Assembly: GCA_035485475.1 (NCBI GenBank)
Contig: DATHOA010000319.1
Location: forward strand, 1 to 64,000
Direction: 5' to 3'
From: DAIDKA01 sp035485475
Lineage (GTDB): Bacteria; Pseudomonadota; Gammaproteobacteria; Steroidobacterales; Steroidobacteraceae
Length of the DNA stretch: 64,000 nucleotides
The stretch's first letter is position 1. Each line of letters starts with the position of its first letter. Positions 8,318 through 16,167 of the stretch are shown one piece after another. The notes under the pieces were generated by a model. The model was not told the DNA's origin. It did no database searches and saw only the letters and a list, made by a program, of their open reading frames with translations. Made by a program: the position numbers and the translations under genes.

Positions 8318-9975
8318 ATCCGGCGCCGACCGGCGACAAAACGCTGCTGCCACGCTGGCTGGGTGCACTGTTCGCCCTCAGCGCCGCGATCTGGGTGATC
8401 GGCCTTGGATTCCGCGGCTTGTTCAATCCGGACGAGGGTCGCTATGCGGAGATTCCGCGCGAGATGCTGGCCAGCGGCGACTGGGTCATTCCGCATCTGA
8501 ACGGCCTGGTCTATATCGAAAAGCCGCCGCTGCAGTACTGGGCCACCGCGATCAGCGAGGCGCTGTTCGGCCAGAATGACTGGGCGGCGCGCCTGTATAC
8601 GGGGCTGTGCGCCGTGGCGACGGTGTATGTGCTGTGGGCGATGATCCGGCGCGAGTGGGGCGGGGTAGCCGCGGCGCGCGCTGCCCTCATGCTGGGCAGC
8701 TCGCTGCTGTTCGTGCTGCTGGGACATCAGCTCACCCTGGACATGAGTCTGACGTTGTTCATGACAGTGACGTTCGCCGGTTTCTGTAATGCGCAGCGGG
8801 CTGAGCGCTGGCGCGGGTGGATGCTGCTCAGCTGGGCCGGCATCGCCGCCGCGTTCATGACCAAGGGGCTGATCGCCGGGGTACTGCCGCTGTTCACGCT
8901 CAGCGTCTATTCGGCGCTGCAGCGCGATGTGGCCCCGTGGCGGCGGCTGCTGCCGGTGCGCGGCGCCATACTGTTCGGCGTGCTGTGTCTGCCCTGGCTG
9001 ATCCTGATCCAGCACCGCCTGCCGCAGTTCTTTCAGTTCTTCTTCGTTCGTGAACACTTCCAGCGCTTCCTGACGAAGATCGAGGATCGCTACCAGCCGT
9101 GGTGGTTCTTCATTCCGATACTGCTGGCGGGCATTCTGCCGTGGCTGGTGCCGGCACTGCGTTCGCTGTACCGGGACTGGCGTGGCACGGCTTCCCGTCC
9201 GGGCTTTGACGCGCGACGTTTTGCCTGGGCCTGGTGTGTGGTGATCTTCGTGTTCTTCTCCGCCTCCGACTCCAAGTTACTGTCCTACATCCTGCCGATA
9301 TTTCCGGCGCTGGCGCTGCTGATGGCCACCAGTCCCATCGCGCGCCTGAACGCTGATCTGCGCGCCACCGGCGCCGGCATGGTGCTGGTGGGTGTGCTGC
9401 TGCTGGCGGGCGCCGCGCTCCTGCCGCACATTCTGTACGCACCGCTCCTGTACGACCCGCTCCGGGCGCCGTACTTCATGCACATCCGACCCGCGCTGAT
9501 CCTCATGGGCCTGTGCAGCATGGGCGCAGGTTTCACCGCATGGCGGATACGGTCCGATGGCATCCGCCCGACACTGGCCGTGGGCCTGGGCGGTTTCGCG
9601 ACCTGGGCCGGTGCGATGTGGGCGGCGGCCCTGGTGGCGCCGGCATACTCCGGTGCGGCGCTTTACGCCCAGCTGCCGGGGTCCGTGCGCCAGGATGTAC
9701 CGGTGTACAGCGTGCGCACGTATGATCAGAGCCTGACCTTCTATTTGAGACATCCCGTGACACTGGTTGAATATCGCGGTGAACTGGACTTTGGCCAGAC
9801 GCTTGAGCCCACCCGGTCCATCGCCACGCTGGCGGCGTTCGCGCCGGTGTGGCGCGACGGCGGCCAGGCGTTGGCCGTGGTCGAACAGAAAACCTATCAG
9901 CAGATGCAAAGCGCGGGATTTCCGATGGTCATTCGCGCCAGCGCGCTGAGGACCTACATTGTGAGTCGACGATGA
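8314..9975 (+). CDS. arnT: ArnT: lipid A 4-amino-4-deoxy-L-arabinose transferase
   Basis: 553-residue polytopic inner-membrane glycosyltransferase (GT-C fold, GT83) that transfers Ara4N from undecaprenyl phosphate to lipid A phosphates on the periplasmic side, the step that confers polymyxin and cationic peptide resistance. The N-terminal loop has NPDEGRYAEIPREML with the Asp-Glu pair expected for the family, followed by GDWVIPHLNGLVYIEKPPLQ. About a dozen hydrophobic segments follow, then a periplasmic C-terminal domain (VYSVRTYDQSLTFYL). GTG start, GTGA overlap with arnD; ATGA overlap with the next gene. Confidence 0.93.
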   Translation: MNPAPTGDKTLLPRWLGALFALSAAIWVIGLGFRGLFNPDEGRYAEIPREMLASGDWVIPHLNGLVYIEKPPLQYWATAISEALFGQNDWAARLYTGLCAVATVYVLWAMIRREWGGVAAARAALMLGSSLLFVLLGHQLTLDMSLTLFMTVTFAGFCNAQRAERWRGWMLLSWAGIAAAFMTKGLIAGVLPLFTLSVYSALQRDVAPWRRLLPVRGAILFGVLCLPWLILIQHRLPQFFQFFFVREHFQRFLTKIEDRYQPWWFFIPILLAGILPWLVPALRSLYRDWRGTASRPGFDARRFAWAWCVVIFVFFSASDSKLLSYILPIFPALALLMATSPIARLNADLRATGAGMVLVGVLLLAGAALLPHILYAPLLYDPLRAPYFMHIRPALILMGLCSMGAGFTAWRIRSDGIRPTLAVGLGGFATWAGAMWAAALVAPAYSGAALYAQLPGSVRQDVPVYSVRTYDQSLTFYLRHPVTLVEYRGELDFGQTLEPTRSIATLAAFAPVWRDGGQALAVVEQKTYQQMQSAGFPMVIRASALRTYIVSRR

Positions 9976-10355
9976 CGTGGCTTACGTGGTGTCTGCTGCT
10001 GGCGGGCGTGCTGCTCAATGCCGCCGCCCAGCTGCTGCTGAAAGCCGCGACCCGGCGCAGCGGTGAGCTGGTCGCAGATTCGGGCCAGGTTTCCTGGGCT
10101 GCGGTCACGCACCTGCTGGGCGCCGTACCGCTGTGGGTGGGATTGGCCTGCTATGGCGTCAGTGTGGTGGTCTGGCTCGGAGCGCTGTCGCGCGTTCCGG
10201 TCAGCGTGGCCTATCCGATGCTGTCCATCGGCTATGTGATCAACGCCTTTGCCGCCGCGCTGTTGTTTGGCGAGGCCTTGAGTCTCGGCAAGCTGGCCGG
10301 CATCGCCATGATCTGCGCCGGTGTCATTACCCTGGCGAGGTTGCAACACTCATGA
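9972..10355 (+). CDS. SMR/EamA-type subunit of the Ara4N-undecaprenyl flippase (ArnE/ArnF-like)
   Basis: 127 residues with four hydrophobic segments, the size and layout of ArnE or ArnF. In enterobacteria these two small proteins form a heterodimer proposed to flip undecaprenyl-phosphate-Ara4N. Signature pieces: NAAAQLLLKAATRR in segment 1, then SRVPVSVAYPMLSIGYVINA and LSLGKLAGIAMICAGVI. Only one such gene is present, so it may act as a homodimer or pair with a subunit encoded elsewhere. The ATG at 9972 overlaps the arnT stop; the open frame continues upstream inside arnT but that part is antisense-like noise. Confidence 0.82.
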   Translation: MTWLTWCLLLAGVLLNAAAQLLLKAATRRSGELVADSGQVSWAAVTHLLGAVPLWVGLACYGVSVVVWLGALSRVPVSVAYPMLSIGYVINAFAAALLFGEALSLGKLAGIAMICAGVITLARLQHS

Positions 10356-11518
10356 GCACGCCACCGCCTGACTACCTGCCCATGACCCGGCCCAGCATCG
10401 ATGAGGCGACCATCCAGGGAGTTTGCGAGGTGCTGCGCGGCGGGTGGATTACCTCCGGTCCGCAGGTGAAGGCCTTCGAGGCCGCATTGAGCCAGTTCTT
10501 TGGCGGACGCCCGGTGCGGGCATTCAATTCGGGCACCGGCACCATGGAGATCGCGCTGCGCATTGCGGGCGTGGGTCCCGGTCACGAGGTCATCACGACG
10601 CCGCTGTCGTGGGTGGCCACGAGCAATGTGATCCTGGCGGTGGGTGCGACCCCGCGGTTTGTCGACATCGATCCGCTTTCGCGCAATATCGATCTGAACC
10701 GCATCGAGGAGGCCATCACGCCCGCCACGCGCGCGCTGCTGCCGGTGGATCTGGCGGGACTGCCGGTGGATCGTGAGCGGCTGTACGCCATTGCGCAGCG
10801 CCATGGCCTGCGCGTGGTGGAGGATGCCGCGCAGTCAATCGGCAGCCGCGACCGCGGCCGCACCATCGGCTCATTCGGTGACCTGTCTTCCTTCAGTTTT
10901 CACCCGAACAAGAACATCACCACCATCGAGGGCGGCTGCCTGGTGGTCAATGACGAGCGCGAGGCGCGCCTCGCGGAGCAGTACCGTCTGCAGGGTGTGG
11001 TGCGCAGCGGCTTCGATGGCATGGAGGTCGAGATTGCGGGTGGCAAGTTCAACCTGACCGACGTCGCGGCGCGGGTCGGGCTGGGGCAGCTGCCCCACCT
11101 GGCGCAATTCAATGCCCGGCGGGTTGCACTGGCGCGCCTGTATTTCGAGCATTTCACAGCTCGCGGCGCCGCTGAACTGGGGCTGCAGCTACCGTTGCCG
11201 GATTTTGTGAACAGCAACTGGCATATGTTTCAGGTCGTGCTGCCGCAGCAGCAGCTGAGCATCTCGCGCGCGCAGGTCATGGAACAACTGCACGCCATGG
11301 GAATCGGGACGACGGTGAATTATCCGGCCATTCACCTGTTCGCGCTGTACCGGCGGCTGGGGTTCAAACCGGGGGACTTTCCGATCGCGGAATCCGTCGG
11401 GCGCAACATTCTCACGCTGCCACTGTTTCCCGCCATGCGCGACAGCGATGTGCCGCGGGTGGTCGAGGCCTTGCTGCAGGTGCTGAATGCGGCCCGCGTC
11501 ACGGGGCCGCGGCGGTGA
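10352..11518 (+). CDS. arnB: ArnB: UDP-4-amino-4-deoxy-L-arabinose aminotransferase
   Basis: 388-residue DegT/DnrJ/EryC1-family PLP enzyme that aminates UDP-4-keto-arabinose with glutamate. Sugar aminotransferase signatures: FNSGTGTMEIALRIAGV near residue 55, VEDAAQSIGS, and the Schiff-base Lys at about residue 187 in SFHPNKNITTIEGG. The neighbours make ArnB the best call among family members. ATGA overlap with the flippase gene. Here arnB is last in the operon, whereas enterobacteria have it first. Its last 20 bases overlap the end of the convergent secreted-protein gene. No ugd (UDP-glucose dehydrogenase) is in the window, so UDP-glucuronate must come from a gene elsewhere. Confidence 0.9.
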   Translation: MSTPPPDYLPMTRPSIDEATIQGVCEVLRGGWITSGPQVKAFEAALSQFFGGRPVRAFNSGTGTMEIALRIAGVGPGHEVITTPLSWVATSNVILAVGATPRFVDIDPLSRNIDLNRIEEAITPATRALLPVDLAGLPVDRERLYAIAQRHGLRVVEDAAQSIGSRDRGRTIGSFGDLSSFSFHPNKNITTIEGGCLVVNDEREARLAEQYRLQGVVRSGFDGMEVEIAGGKFNLTDVAARVGLGQLPHLAQFNARRVALARLYFEHFTARGAAELGLQLPLPDFVNSNWHMFQVVLPQQQLSISRAQVMEQLHAMGIGTTVNYPAIHLFALYRRLGFKPGDFPIAESVGRNILTLPLFPAMRDSDVPRVVEALLQVLNAARVTGPRR

Positions 11519-12470
11519 CCGAGTTTGCCGCCGCAAGGGCGCTGCTGCGTCCGCTGACCTCGGCACTCACGTCGAAATAGACGTCCTGGACCCGCAGGCC
11601 GTTGCGCACGGAAATGCCGTGCACCACATCGTAGAAGCGCCCGTTGCTGCCGCGTACCTCCACATCGCGCGTCTTGAGCACGATGTGCTTCTGCGCCAGA
11701 AGATCCGCCTCCTCGTGCTGGGTCATCACCGGATAGGCGGAAGTTTCGTTTTCGCCGTCTCCGCCATGCGTAAGCGAGCGCAGCAGCGCATCGGAGATTC
11801 GTGATTCAATGCGCGCGGCATCGCCCTTCAGACAATCGCTGCGCACCCGGTGCGCGGCGATTATCGTGTAGTCGATCTTCAACACCTCCTCGAGCTTCTC
11901 CAGGGCCGTGACGCAATCCTTGCCCTTGGCTGCAACGTTGGCCTGCTCCAGAAGCGGATCGCTCGCGCTGCCAAAGGCGTCCCATTGCCTGGTGAATGGA
12001 TAGCTGCTGCGCAGGATCGTGAAGTCCACGGATCGGTCACCGGCAGCGGCCCGCGCGGCCAGATTGTCGTAGGTGGCCTGAGCCTGGTTGCGCTGGGCGA
12101 TGAGGGTAGCGGTCTGTGTCGCATCCGGTGCGCGATCGCCCAGGGAATGGCGCTGGCAATCGCCGCTGTTCCAGTTCGCATCAAAGTGTTCGGCGCTGAA
12201 CTTTATCGTGCCGGGATGACCGAATTGGGTGGTGAACCTGGCGTTGCCATCCGCATCGACGGTCCCCTTGAAGGCTCTTTGGTTAGCGGGGTTATTGTGC
12301 ATAACGCCTGCCAGCGAAGTGCCGGACACCGTGATGGTCATCGTGGCGACGCCACGACAGGGGCCCGATGGGGGAATCTGCCCGACCCAGTTGCCCTCGA
12401 ACGGCCCCGCCATCGCCGGCATGGCGACCAGCATCGTGATCGAGACGGTGCAAGCCACAAGACCTTTCAT
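11499..12470 (-). CDS. Secreted two-domain protein of unknown function, copy 3 (DUF4919-like C-terminus)
   Basis: 323 residues with signal peptide (core VSITMLVAMPAMAG). It is the last of three tandem paralogs and is clearly closest to copy 2. The N-terminal half (about residues 20-115) is beta-rich: FEGNWVGQIPPSGPC, ATMTITVSGTSL, GTIKFSAEHFDANWNSGDC, giving one conserved Cys pair. The C-terminal half begins DFTILRSSYPF, has a second Cys pair (KDCVTALEKL and VRSDCLKGD) and ends with SGRFYDVV-like and VYFDVS segments. This resembles DUF4919 proteins by eye; no search was possible. Start 22 bases after the copy-2 stop. Probably cotranscribed with blaI and the M56 protease. Overlaps arnB at the 3' end by 20 bases. 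Confidence 0.75.
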   Translation of the reverse strand: MKGLVACTVSITMLVAMPAMAGPFEGNWVGQIPPSGPCRGVATMTITVSGTSLAGVMHNNPANQRAFKGTVDADGNARFTTQFGHPGTIKFSAEHFDANWNSGDCQRHSLGDRAPDATQTATLIAQRNQAQATYDNLAARAAAGDRSVDFTILRSSYPFTRQWDAFGSASDPLLEQANVAAKGKDCVTALEKLEEVLKIDYTIIAAHRVRSDCLKGDAARIESRISDALLRSLTHGGDGENETSAYPVMTQHEEADLLAQKHIVLKTRDVEVRGSNGRFYDVVHGISVRNGLRVQDVYFDVSAEVSGRSSALAAANSVTAAAP

Positions 12471-12492
12471 GAGACGCTCCGCGGGAGATCGG

Positions 12493-13473
12493 CTATTGAT
12501 GGGGAAGCGTGTCGGCCACTGCGTTGGCGGCCGCCATGGCGCTGCTGCGGGCGGTGACCTCGGTGGTCACGTCGAAGTAGACGTCCTGAACCCGCACGCC
12601 ATTCCACAGCGACACCCCGTGCACGACATCGTAGAAGTGCCCATTGCTGCCGCGCACCTCCACATCGCGGGATCTGAGCACGATGTGCTTGTCGAGCAGA
12701 ACGTCTCCCTCTTCATGCGTGGTCATGACCGGATAGGCGGAATCCTCGCTTTGGCCATTACCGGCATGGGTCAGCGAGTGCATCAGGCCATCGGCGATCC
12801 GTGATTCGACACGCGCCGCGTCGCCCTTCAGGCAATCGCTGCGCACCTTGTGCGCGATGATGACGGTGTAGTCGATCTTCAAGACCTCGTCGAGCTTTTC
12901 AAGAGCGGTGGCGCAGTCCTTGCCTTTTGCGGCAACCTTGGCCTGTTCCATGAGCGGCCCGCTCGTTGCGCTGTAAACGTCCCATTGCTGCGTGAAGGGA
13001 TAGGCGCTGCGCAAGACCGTGAAGTCGACCGTCCGGTCGCCGGCAGCGGCCTTTGCCGTCAGTTCGTCATAGGTGGCCTGGGCTTGCTTGCGCCTAGCGA
13101 GCAGGGCCGCGGTCTGGGTCGCATCCGGTGCGCGATCGCCCAAGGAATGACGCTGACAGTTGCCGCTGTTCCAATTGGCATCAAAATGATCGGCGGTAAA
13201 CTTGATGGTGCCGGAGTAATGATATTGGGGCACCGTGAAGGTGGCATTGCCGTCGGTATCGACTGATCCGGTAAACGCCCTGACGTTGCCGCGATTGTGC
13301 ACTACACCTGAGAGGCTGTTTCCCGACACCGTGATGGTCATCGTGGCGATGGATCGGCAATTGGGCCCCGATGGTGGTATCTGGCCGATCCAGTTGCCAT
13401 CGTAGACCCCGGCGCGGGCCGCGGCGGATGCCAAGGCTGCCAGCGCCATTGTCAATGTTGCGAGCTTCCGCAT
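12493..13473 (-). CDS. Secreted two-domain protein of unknown function, copy 2 (DUF4919-like C-terminus)
   Basis: 326 residues with signal peptide (LATLTMALAALASAAARAG). Same architecture as its two neighbours: an N-terminal beta-rich domain with GNWIGQIPPSGPNC, TMTITVSGNSLSGVVHN and FDANWNSGNCQRHSLGDRAP, then a helical/beta domain with VDFTVLRSAYPFTQQWD, GKDCATALEKLDEVLKIDYT, VRSDCLKGDAARVESRIADG, GNGQSEDSAYPVMTTHEE and GHFYDVVHG. The ATG at 13473 is chosen because GGAG sits 9 bases upstream and it starts the signal peptide; an ATG at 13497 would overlap the previous stop (ATGA) and place seven polar residues before it. All four domain Cys are conserved among the three copies. Confidence 0.75.
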   Translation of the reverse strand: MRKLATLTMALAALASAAARAGVYDGNWIGQIPPSGPNCRSIATMTITVSGNSLSGVVHNRGNVRAFTGSVDTDGNATFTVPQYHYSGTIKFTADHFDANWNSGNCQRHSLGDRAPDATQTAALLARRKQAQATYDELTAKAAAGDRTVDFTVLRSAYPFTQQWDVYSATSGPLMEQAKVAAKGKDCATALEKLDEVLKIDYTVIIAHKVRSDCLKGDAARVESRIADGLMHSLTHAGNGQSEDSAYPVMTTHEEGDVLLDKHIVLRSRDVEVRGSNGHFYDVVHGVSLWNGVRVQDVYFDVTTEVTARSSAMAAANAVADTLPHQ

Positions 13474-13493
13474 GGAATTGGTCTCCGCAGCCA

Positions 13494-14474
13494 TCATGGC
13501 ATTGCTGATGCCAGGGTCTCGATGGCCGCCAGTCGGCTTCTGCGGCCATTCACGAGGCTGCTGACATCGAAGTAAACCGTCCTGACGGCGACGTCGGTGG
13601 CCGAAGTGCCCTGCACCACATCGTAAAGATGACCGTTGTCGCCACGCACCTGCGTCTGGCGCAGCTTCACAGCGAGCTGCCGGTTGGCCAGGACGTCCAT
13701 TTCCTCGCGCTGGGTCATTACCACGTAGGCGCTGGCTTCGGTGTTGCCATCGCCGCTGTCCATCAACGAATGAATGAGGCCATCCGCGATGTTTGATTCG
13801 ATTTTGGCGGCCGGCTCCCGGCCGGTCGCGGCGAGGCAATCGCTGCGCAGGGCGTGGGCGGCATCAATGGTGAAATCCAGTTTCAGGATCGCATCGAGTT
13901 TCTCCATGGCGCTCGTGCAGTCCTTGCCCGTCGCGGCGGCGGCGGCCTGATCCAGCAAGGCCGTGGTCTTGTTGCCGTAGGGATCCCATTGGTCGGTGTA
14001 GGGATAGGCGGATCGCAGCACCGCGAAGTCGACCGGATCGCCCTGTGCCGCTTTCCTGGCCAGGTCGGTGTAACGCGACTGTAGCTGCCTGCGCTGGGCA
14101 TAGGCCACGGCCGCTTCGCTGCTGCTCAGTGCGCGGTCACCCATGGCATGCCGACGGCATGCCCGCGCGTTCCAGTTGGCATCGAAATGATCCGCACTGA
14201 ACTTGATCGTGCCCGAGGAGCGCGGGTAGATCAGTATGGTGCCGTTGCCCTCGGCGTCGATCGTGCCGCTGAACACCTGGGTGCTGCCGGAGCTGCGGGT
14301 CTCGCCCTGGAAGGTATTGTCCGACATCGTCAGTGTCATGACCGCGGTGCCGTTGCAGTTGTCCTGCGGCGGTAGCAACGCAACCCAATTGCCATCGAAC
14401 CCGCCCGCCAGGGCGAGCGGTGCGGTAACGGCCAGCAGCAGCGCCGCAATGACCAGTGTTGCAAATGCGCGCAC
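13494..14474 (-). CDS. Secreted two-domain protein of unknown function, copy 1 (DUF4919-like C-terminus)
   Basis: 326 residues with signal peptide (LVIAALLLAVTAPLALAGG). It is the most divergent of the three paralogs and the first after the M56 protease gene (26-base gap). Shared landmarks: FDGNWVALLPPQDNC, AVMTLTMSDNTF, GTIKFSADHFDANWNARAC, VDFAVLRSAYPYTDQWDPYG, GKDCTSAMEKLDAILKLDFT, LRSDCLA, SGDGNTEASAYVVMTQREE, GHLYDVVQG and VYFDVS. The run SGDGxxExSAYxVM followed by an EE pair is typical of DUF4919-type domains as I remember them. No catalytic motif or membrane anchor is seen, so a soluble periplasmic protein is likely. Confidence 0.75.
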   Translation of the reverse strand: MRAFATLVIAALLLAVTAPLALAGGFDGNWVALLPPQDNCNGTAVMTLTMSDNTFQGETRSSGSTQVFSGTIDAEGNGTILIYPRSSGTIKFSADHFDANWNARACRRHAMGDRALSSSEAAVAYAQRRQLQSRYTDLARKAAQGDPVDFAVLRSAYPYTDQWDPYGNKTTALLDQAAAAATGKDCTSAMEKLDAILKLDFTIDAAHALRSDCLAATGREPAAKIESNIADGLIHSLMDSGDGNTEASAYVVMTQREEMDVLANRQLAVKLRQTQVRGDNGHLYDVVQGTSATDVAVRTVYFDVSSLVNGRRSRLAAIETLASAMP

Positions 14475-14500
14475 GGCAAATCTCCCTTATGCCTTGGCTG

Positions 14501-15691
14501 TCATTTTCCATCTGCGACCAAAACCACCGGCCGTTCGGTCGACCTGATGTAGAAGGTCCTGCCGGCATGAACGATGGTGGACGCCGGCACGTATGGACGC
14601 GGGGTGACGTACACCGGATCCAGTAGCGCTCGCGCGTTGTACGAGACCGTTTCGCGATCTTCGACCTTGCTCGCCACCTGACTGACAGGCGGCATCGAGT
14701 GGCCGACCGGTCCGCGCCGGTGGGCGGCAGCAGCTCTCCGGACCGTTGCCGTCATGGCTGCGGTTCTCGTGGCCTTGACGTGCACGGCTCGCAGGGACGT
14801 GGTGCTTGCGGGATCCTCACCGACGCTCGCCCGGGCACTGGCCACCGCCAGTGCCACCCCCGTCAGCCCTGCCACGGCCAGCACGCGCAGCGGCGGACTG
14901 AGAGTCCGATTGGGAGTCGCGCTCAGGATGCGGTCGATTCGCTGCTGGATGAGCGGACCCTTGGCCATCCCGACAATCAATGGCGAGGGCCGCGCGCAAC
15001 GCGCAACTTCCAGCAGTATTTCGGCGTACGTGACCCGGTCATTGAGGCGACGCACGGCGGCCGCGTCGCTGGCAGTTTCGGCGATTTCGGCGAGTTTGGC
15101 CTGCAGCCACCAGGCGAACGGACTGAACCAGAATATGGCGCAATGCACTGAGGCGGCCAGTTGCACGAAGAAATCTCCGCGGGCAATGTGGGCTTCTTCG
15201 TGCGCGAGCACGGCTTCGCGCTTGAGCACACTCCAGGCTGCGTAATCGGCGGGCAATAGGATGATGCGTGCGAGGGAGGCGGGGCTCTTCAGTGCGGCAC
15301 TGGCACGGATATGTCGGCCCCGCACCCAATCGGCCGCCACCGGGGCGGCGCGCACATAAAGCCGCCAGGTCAGCACGAGCCCGATGAACAGGCGCATCAG
15401 GCACAGCAGCAGTCCCACTGCGTAAACTGTCAGGAGCGGCGCCGATGTCGCCGCGGGGCCTGACAGATGCCGGCCAAGCGCCGCGGGGGCTCCTGCCGAG
15501 AGGTGCGGGATCGCTACGCTGAGTCCCGGCAGGTAGCGGCTCAGCAGTGGCATTGACAGCGCCGCCGTCAGTACCACGGTCCAGATGAGGGTCTCGGTAG
15601 CCGTGTCCCGCAGGCGCAGCAGCTTCAGCAATGCCCACACCAGCAATCCCAGCAGCAGCGAGCGCAGCGCGGATTCCAGCAGCAGCATCAT
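14501..15691 (-). CDS. M56-family (BlaR1-type) membrane metalloprotease without sensor domain
   Basis: 396 residues. The N-terminal half has several hydrophobic segments (LLLGLLVWALLKLL, LTVYAVGLLLCLMRLFIGLVL), and the gluzincin motif HEEAH is at residues 164-168, followed by GDFFVQLAASVHCAIFWFSPFAWWL, as in BlaR1/MecR1 N-terminal domains. In BlaR1 a penicillin-binding sensor domain follows; here the protein ends after about 130 residues with no PBP motif, so it is not a direct beta-lactam sensor. The tail has VAGLTGVALAVASA (a further membrane segment) and a Pro/Thr-rich stretch. ATGA overlap with the BlaI-type repressor gene, whose product it presumably cleaves. Cofactor zinc by family. Confidence 0.88.
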   Translation of the reverse strand: MMLLLESALRSLLLGLLVWALLKLLRLRDTATETLIWTVVLTAALSMPLLSRYLPGLSVAIPHLSAGAPAALGRHLSGPAATSAPLLTVYAVGLLLCLMRLFIGLVLTWRLYVRAAPVAADWVRGRHIRASAALKSPASLARIILLPADYAAWSVLKREAVLAHEEAHIARGDFFVQLAASVHCAIFWFSPFAWWLQAKLAEIAETASDAAAVRRLNDRVTYAEILLEVARCARPSPLIVGMAKGPLIQQRIDRILSATPNRTLSPPLRVLAVAGLTGVALAVASARASVGEDPASTTSLRAVHVKATRTAAMTATVRRAAAAHRRGPVGHSMPPVSQVASKVEDRETVSYNARALLDPVYVTPRPYVPASTIVHAGRTFYIRSTERPVVLVADGK

Positions 15692-16080
15692 TTTTTCTGC
15701 TCTCTGGTGCGCTCTTTGGCGCGGGAGATCTTCTCCGACAGCATCTGCAGCTGCTTGGGGCTGAGTGCGGCATTGTCGACCATGCCGGTCAGAACCTCTT
15801 CCAATGACCCGTTGCAGAACCAATCGACGATGCGCTGCACCGCTTTGGCCGCGACGGCGCCGCGTGCTTGTGCGGCGGCGAAGTGGAAAGTGCGACCTTC
15901 GACGGTGTGGGTTACGTAGCCTTTGCCTTCCAGCCGACGCAGCACCGTGCGCACGGTGGATTCTTTGAGCGGACGGCGCAGATCCTCGCGCGCCTGCTCG
16001 GCCGTGATGCGGCCGCGCGCCCACACCAGCTGCATGACTTCATGCTCGAGTTCGCCAAGGGCCGGGAGTTCGGTGCTCAA
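15688..16080 (-). CDS. BlaI/MecI/CopY-family transcriptional repressor
   Basis: 130-residue winged-helix repressor. The N-terminal DNA-binding domain reads LGELEHEVMQLVWARGRITA, then STVRTVLRRLEGKGYVTHTV (recognition helix and wing), with a C-terminal dimerisation helix region ending in charged residues. Family members repress until cleaved by their M56 partner, encoded next with an ATGA overlap. The TTG at 16080 is preferred over the ATG at 16113: GGGG lies about 6 bases upstream of it, and the ATG sits inside the palindromic operator and just upstream of the predicted -10, so it would precede the transcript. The operon promoter with operator is immediately upstream. Confidence 0.88.
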   Translation of the reverse strand: MSTELPALGELEHEVMQLVWARGRITAEQAREDLRRPLKESTVRTVLRRLEGKGYVTHTVEGRTFHFAAAQARGAVAAKAVQRIVDWFCNGSLEEVLTGMVDNAALSPKQLQMLSEKISRAKERTREQKK

Positions 16081-16095
16081 CGTTTTCCCCTGCAG

Positions 16096-16112
16096 TGCTA
16101 CGAATCGTAGCA
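16096..16112. promoter_or_regulatory. Palindromic operator for the BlaI-type repressor
   Basis: TGCTACGAATCGTAGCA is an inverted repeat of 8-base arms around one central base, perfect on both arms. BlaI-family operators are short palindromes built on a TAC..GTA core, which this site has. It covers the predicted -10 of the operon promoter, an arrangement expected for autorepression. Confidence 0.75.
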
Positions 16113-16131
16113 TATAGGATCAAACGGTCAA
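16104..16131 (-). promoter_or_regulatory. Sigma-70-type promoter of the blaI-M56-secreted protein operon
   Basis: On the minus strand TTGACC (16131-16126, 5 of 6 matches to the -35) is followed after 16 bases by TACGAT (16109-16104, 4 of 6 matches to the -10). The -10 lies inside the palindromic operator. The predicted transcript start falls near 16097, downstream of the ATG at 16113 and upstream of the TTG at 16080. Confidence 0.55.
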
Positions 16132-16167
16132 GTGCACCGGGGTGCCCACGCATTATTGGCGGGGTAA

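Noticed and set aside
6722..8368. 548-residue antisense open frame opposite arnA and arnD
   Set aside because: It crosses two well-defined genes, has Arg/His/Gln-rich composition and no family sequence.
14501..15691. Full BlaR1 beta-lactam sensor
   Set aside because: The M56 protease domain is present, but the protein stops before any penicillin-binding domain (no SxxK or KTG motif), and no beta-lactamase gene is adjacent.
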